A stretch of 64,000 nt of DNA from assembly GCF_019195455.1 (NCBI RefSeq), contig NZ_JAIMBW010000001.1, positions 992,001 to 1,056,000 of the forward strand. Reading direction: 5' to 3'. The DNA comes from Gymnodinialimonas phycosphaerae (lineage in GTDB: Bacteria; Pseudomonadota; Alphaproteobacteria; Rhodobacterales; Rhodobacteraceae). The notes beneath the pieces were generated by a model. The model had not been told where the DNA came from. It ran no database searches and was given only the letters and a program-made list of their open reading frames with translations. Positions 60,420 to 64,000 of the stretch are shown piece after piece. The translations under genes were made by a program, and so were the position numbers. Position 1 is the first letter of the stretch; the number at the start of each line of letters is the position of its first letter.

Positions 60420-63400
60420 ATGGCCGCAACACTATCCAACGTCCTGCGGTATTGGCGGACATCTCTGGCGGATGGTGCACTTGGTGACGGGACGTTCCGG
60501 ACTGCGGATCGAAGAAGATTTCTCGCGCTCCCGAATGACGCGCTCAAGACGGGCATCCTTCCCAAAGAGGTCGTCCAGAACCTGTTCCAAGGCAAGGATG
60601 CTTCTGGAACCGTCTCGGTTCGGTTCTGGCCTCTTGTGACCGCTCGCAAAGCCTCACACGCCGCGTCGCGCGCCGATGGGATGCCCGAGATTGTCGCCCC
60701 CGTAGTCACCGAAGGTTTCGTGGATCGGACGGGGCGGATCGTGCCGACCCGCAATGCCATCGCGCGCGACCTGCTGACGCCCTTGCCCCGGGGTGCCTTC
60801 GCCCTTGGATCGGTGGACGCGCTTGACGATTTTCTGACGACGACACCCCTTCCCGAAATGACGACGGTCGAAGGCTGGCAGGACTATCGCCAGCATTGCC
60901 GTCAGATGGTCGATGCCCTCGCCCCCGGCTGGCCCTCTCGGGAGACGGAATACCTGCCGACCGGAAGCGGTTTCATCGAGGCATCTGAAGGCGCCAATGC
61001 AACGGTGCGCGGGATGTTGGATCTTTACGACAGCCTGCTGGCCGATGAACCGGACACGCCGCTTCTAAGCCAGCTTGCCTTGCCCTGTCGCTCTGAGATC
61101 GCGATGGATCACGGCATCGAAAAGGAGTTTTTTCGACGCCTTGGTCATTCGAACCCGCATTTCCCCCTCGCCGAACAGCAACGGCAGGTCCTCGCGTGGC
61201 TTGACGTCGCCAAACCGGGCGAGGTGATCGCGGTGAACGGCCCGCCCGGGACTGGCAAGACAACCATGCTGCTTTCCGCTGTGGCGGGGCTTTGGATAAA
61301 GGCCGCGCTCGACGGAGGCGAGCCGCCGATCATCGTCGCGGCCTCATCCAACAACCAGGCAGTGACCAACATCATCGACGCCTTTGGCAAGGATTTCGCA
61401 GCGGGCGAGGGTGTGTTTGCCGGGCGCTGGTTACCGGACATCAAGAGCTTCGGGATGTTTCTGCCGTCACATTCGCGGCGCATGGAGGCCGCGCAGCGCT
61501 ATCAGACAGAGGCCTTCCAGGCGGAATGTGAATCCGTGGCCTATGTCGAGCGTGCGCGGGTTGCCTGGCTGGAAGCTGCGGAAAGGGCATTTCCGGATGC
61601 AAGGAACAAAGACGTCTCCGGGTATGTCGTCGCGCTTCAGGATCGTATGATTGCACAAGCCAATAAGCTCCGACAGCTGGACCAGGCTTTTGACCGCCGC
61701 GGAGCCTGCGCTGCCGCGCTCCTGTCGGAACTGGGTGAAGATCCGGGCGCAGAGCAAACACGGCGCGCCGATGCTTTGCGCGCCAGTCAGGAAGAGGCGG
61801 ATCGACTGGCCGCCGCACGTGCGGCGCTGGATCACTATCTTGCCTCCGAGTCCTGGCTAATCGGTCTTTTCGCGTTCATGTCTTCGGTCAAGCGCAAACG
61901 CGCTTTGAGGGCGCGCCTGACTATCGGAGATCGACTGGACGGCTTGCAGGACATAACTCGTGTCGAGGATATCGAAACGCGGGTCGCGGATGCCCTGAAA
62001 CAGGCGCAGCAGAACCTCGCTTCTGCCAAACAGCTCTTCGCCCGAGCAGAGGAGTTGATACGGCAGGCCACGGCCAGCGATCAGGCTTGGCGCAAGGCGG
62101 CAGAGGCCTTCGGGGGCTCGGATGACTTGGACGTGCTGGAGCGGGAGGCGGATCTCGGGACCCGTTTCGACTTGTTCCTGCTCGCGACCCACTACTGGGA
62201 AGGACGGTGGTTGATGGCGATGGAAGCCGATCTTGGCACCATCACCGCGTCGCATGAGAAGTCCGGACGAAAGACGATCGAACCACGCTGGCAACGTCGC
62301 ATGATGTTGACGCCCTGCGCCGTGGCCACCTTTGCCAGCCTGCCGGGGAAACTGACGTGCAGCCGCTATCAAGGGGGCAAGTTCGCGTCTGACAGCCTTT
62401 ACAATTTCATCGACCTACTGATCGTCGATGAAGCCGGGCAAGTCCTGCCCGAGGTCGCTGGCGCCTCTTTCGCTCTGGCCAAACGCGCGCTGGTCATCGG
62501 CGACACGCAGCAGATCGAGCCGATATCGGCCGTGCCCTGCCCTGTCGATATCGGGAACCTCAAGGACTGTGGGTTGATCGACGGCGAAGGGGTGCCCGAT
62601 GACCTGGCCGCAAGCGGCATCCGATCCACCGGCGGCAGCGCCATGCGTCTTGCGCAGCAGGCCTGCACCGTCGCGCCCTGGCCCGATCTGGATCGCGGGC
62701 TTTACCTGTTTGAACATCGCCGCTGCCATGATGAGATCATCGGCTTCAGCAATGCCCTGTGCTACAAGGGTAAACTACGCCCGATGCGCGGCCCGGCACC
62801 AACGGATGCGGTTCTTCCCGCACTGGGCTACCTGCATGTCGAAGGCCGCGCCTTCACGAATGGTGGCAGCCGCATCAACCCCGTCGAGGCCCGTACCATC
62901 GGAGCATGGCTAAAGGAAAACCGCGCGGGTCTGGAAGGCCACTACGGTCTTCCACTTGAGCAGATTGTCGGGCTCGTCACGCCCTTTGGCCAGCAAGTGC
63001 GCGCCATTCGGGACGCCTGCACCGCGCGCGGCATCACGGTGTCCGGACGCGAAGGCATGACAATCGGCACCGTGCACGCGCTGCAAGGGGCCGAGCGGCC
63101 GGTGGTGATCTTCTCGCCGGTCTATTCAAAACACGCGGATGGCGGTTTCATCGATGCCTCGCCCAGCATGTTGAACGTGACGGTGTCGCGAGCCAAGGAC
63201 AGCTGCCTTGTTTTCGGCGATATGGACATCATGGCCACCGCCCGGAGCGGCTCTTCGCGCGCGCTGCTGTCCGAATTCCTTGCGGCCCAGGGCAAGGCGT
63301 TGGATTTCGCCATGGAGCCGCGCGAGGACCTGACCCGCGACGACGCCAAAATCGAGATGCTTCAGCACTCCGCTGAGCACGATGCCTTCCTCGTGAGTGC

Positions 63401-63815
63401 CCTAAAGGGCGAGGGGCGGAGATACATGATCGTCAGCCCGTGGGTCGTTGCGGGAACCATCGAACGGACTGGCCTTTTGGACGCCATGGAGGCCGCTCGT
63501 CAGCGCGGGGCAGAGATCGAAGTCTTTGCCGATCCTCTGCTGAACACCGGCCCGGCGGCCGGTGGGCTGAGCCAGATGGAAGCCGTCGAACGCCGACTTT
63601 CCGCGATTGGTGTCGCCGTTCACCGGGTGCCGAAACTCCACAGCAAGATCGTGACCGTCGATCAATCGCTTCTCTGTGCTGGATCATTCAACTGGCTCAG
63701 CGCGGATCGGAACGGGCAATACGCCCGGCACGAAACGTCATTTGTCTATCGCGGCCCGCACCTTGAGGATGAAATCAAGACCATTCGGGACGGCCTCGCG
63801 CGCCGTACGACGTAG
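60420..63815 (+). CDS. SF1 helicase fused to phospholipase-D nuclease domain (Mokosh type II-like, MkoC)
   Basis: 1131 residues. Residues about 1-230: N-terminal region (VLRYWRTSLADGAL...). SF1/DNA2-NAM7-like helicase: Walker A GPPGTGKT (274-281), DEAG box LLIVDEAGQ (666-674), motif III VIGDTQQIEP, motif V TVHALQGAERPVVIFSP, motif VI NVTVSRAKDSC. A helical, Arg/Glu/Ala-rich insertion (about 360-610) probably forms a coiled coil. C-terminal PLD-like domain (about 990-1131) with HSK...D (His1074, Lys1076, Asp1081) and GSFNWLS. One gene carrying a COG1112-like helicase and a PLD nuclease is the type II Mokosh anti-phage architecture. The 5' untranslated region shows only a weak ribosome site. 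Confidence 0.85.
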   Translation: MAATLSNVLRYWRTSLADGALGDGTFRTADRRRFLALPNDALKTGILPKEVVQNLFQGKDASGTVSVRFWPLVTARKASHAASRADGMPEIVAPVVTEGFVDRTGRIVPTRNAIARDLLTPLPRGAFALGSVDALDDFLTTTPLPEMTTVEGWQDYRQHCRQMVDALAPGWPSRETEYLPTGSGFIEASEGANATVRGMLDLYDSLLADEPDTPLLSQLALPCRSEIAMDHGIEKEFFRRLGHSNPHFPLAEQQRQVLAWLDVAKPGEVIAVNGPPGTGKTTMLLSAVAGLWIKAALDGGEPPIIVAASSNNQAVTNIIDAFGKDFAAGEGVFAGRWLPDIKSFGMFLPSHSRRMEAAQRYQTEAFQAECESVAYVERARVAWLEAAERAFPDARNKDVSGYVVALQDRMIAQANKLRQLDQAFDRRGACAAALLSELGEDPGAEQTRRADALRASQEEADRLAAARAALDHYLASESWLIGLFAFMSSVKRKRALRARLTIGDRLDGLQDITRVEDIETRVADALKQAQQNLASAKQLFARAEELIRQATASDQAWRKAAEAFGGSDDLDVLEREADLGTRFDLFLLATHYWEGRWLMAMEADLGTITASHEKSGRKTIEPRWQRRMMLTPCAVATFASLPGKLTCSRYQGGKFASDSLYNFIDLLIVDEAGQVLPEVAGASFALAKRALVIGDTQQIEPISAVPCPVDIGNLKDCGLIDGEGVPDDLAASGIRSTGGSAMRLAQQACTVAPWPDLDRGLYLFEHRRCHDEIIGFSNALCYKGKLRPMRGPAPTDAVLPALGYLHVEGRAFTNGGSRINPVEARTIGAWLKENRAGLEGHYGLPLEQIVGLVTPFGQQVRAIRDACTARGITVSGREGMTIGTVHALQGAERPVVIFSPVYSKHADGGFIDASPSMLNVTVSRAKDSCLVFGDMDIMATARSGSSRALLSEFLAAQGKALDFAMEPREDLTRDDAKIEMLQHSAEHDAFLVSALKGEGRRYMIVSPWVVAGTIERTGLLDAMEAARQRGAEIEVFADPLLNTGPAAGGLSQMEAVERRLSAIGVAVHRVPKLHSKIVTVDQSLLCAGSFNWLSADRNGQYARHETSFVYRGPHLEDEIKTIRDGLARRTT

Positions 63816-64000
63816 CAGTCCGCGAAGATGACCGAACGATATTGCTTCCGCCACGTCACGCAGGAGCGGCAGGTGATCCATTGGGGGATACCGCTACAAC
63901 GCGCTCCCGGAGCGTTGAATTGAGCTGGCATCGGACAACCCCGCTGACCGCATGGCTAGCGCTCATCCGCCGCCTTCAATGACCTTCAGAGCAAGGGGAA
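63816..64000. other. Right edge, no supported gene
   Basis: 185 bp after the helicase-nuclease. A short plus-strand frame (63828-63922, about 31 codons) has no recognisable content. Nothing is called; a gene may begin beyond the edge. Confidence 0.5.

Noticed and set aside
60043..60639. 198-codon plus-strand frame before the helicase-nuclease
   Set aside because: Runs into the helicase gene in another frame, with no motif; likely a chance frame in non-coding DNA.
1..64000. tRNA, rRNA, CRISPR array or complete insertion sequence
   Set aside because: None seen by eye; no regularly spaced repeats, no transposase motif, no tRNA-like CCA or T-loop pattern in the gaps. A tool-based scan could still find a missed tRNA.

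Overview
The window is GC-rich, densely coding chromosomal DNA from an alphaproteobacterium, most likely a Rhodobacterales (Rhodobacter/Roseobacter-type) species. The clearest evidence is the gene order dusB(nifR3)-ntrB-ntrC-ntrY-ntrX-trkA-trkH-hfq-hflX, together with NtrC and NtrX proteins lacking the sigma-54 contact loop, a DUF6477/DUF6456 pair, an IspDF fusion, a protein usually annotated 'component of SufBCD complex', and several GTG or TTG starts coupled by GTGA/ATGA overlaps. I cannot name the genus. I saw no rRNA, tRNA, CRISPR array or complete insertion sequence.

Layout. 1-2.7 kb: the 3' end of an MttB-family methyltransferase gene, DUF6477, DUF6456 and a small exported protein, with two perfect DnaA-box sequences around DUF6477. 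2.8-9 kb: lipA, a soluble chemoreceptor, two c-type cytochromes, an outer-membrane barrel protein, hpt and a COQ10/RatA protein. 9-12.5 kb: amt and the ispDF-pgpA-cinA operon. 12.7-20 kb: dusB and the two nitrogen two-component systems. 20.5-26.4 kb: potassium uptake (trkA, trkH), hfq-hflX and a GAF-EAL phosphodiesterase. 26.4-39.9 kb: penicillin acylase family, SYLF lipoprotein, hemB, a Suf-associated membrane protein, mfd, DUF2306, then an acyl-CoA synthetase/DsbA/MFS operon divergent from an XRE-cupin regulator. 40-47.2 kb: patatin, pentapeptide protein and 3-hydroxybutyrate dehydrogenase (a PHB/ketone-body module), a regulatory region with a candidate small RNA, a family-5 solute-binding protein, DUF502 and psuK-psuG (pseudouridine breakdown). 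47.4-49.2 kb: rpsB-tsf. 49.2-49.8 kb: a decayed stretch with a LysR remnant.

49.8-60 kb is accessory-looking: a tight minus-strand operon with an ABC transporter (NMT1-type binding protein), an FAD oxidoreductase, a CaiB-like CoA-transferase, a CaiD-like hydratase, a seven-iron-type ferredoxin, a DapA-family lyase and an alpha-ketoglutarate-semialdehyde-type dehydrogenase, with a divergent LysR regulator. It looks like a complete uptake-and-catabolism unit for an unidentified substrate. It is followed by a 1131-residue SF1 helicase fused to a phospholipase-D nuclease domain, the architecture of the type II Mokosh anti-phage protein.

The strongest non-coding signals lie at 42.39-42.60 kb. Three TTGCAA cores spaced exactly 11 bp apart sit inside two abutting perfect 22-bp palindromes upstream of 3-hydroxybutyrate dehydrogenase. 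Next to them is a complete small-RNA-like unit (promoter, stem-loop, terminator with U8). Other repeated signals are five copies of a GTTAAC-N3-GTTAAC element and a 36-bp element shared by the trkA and rpsB upstream regions.
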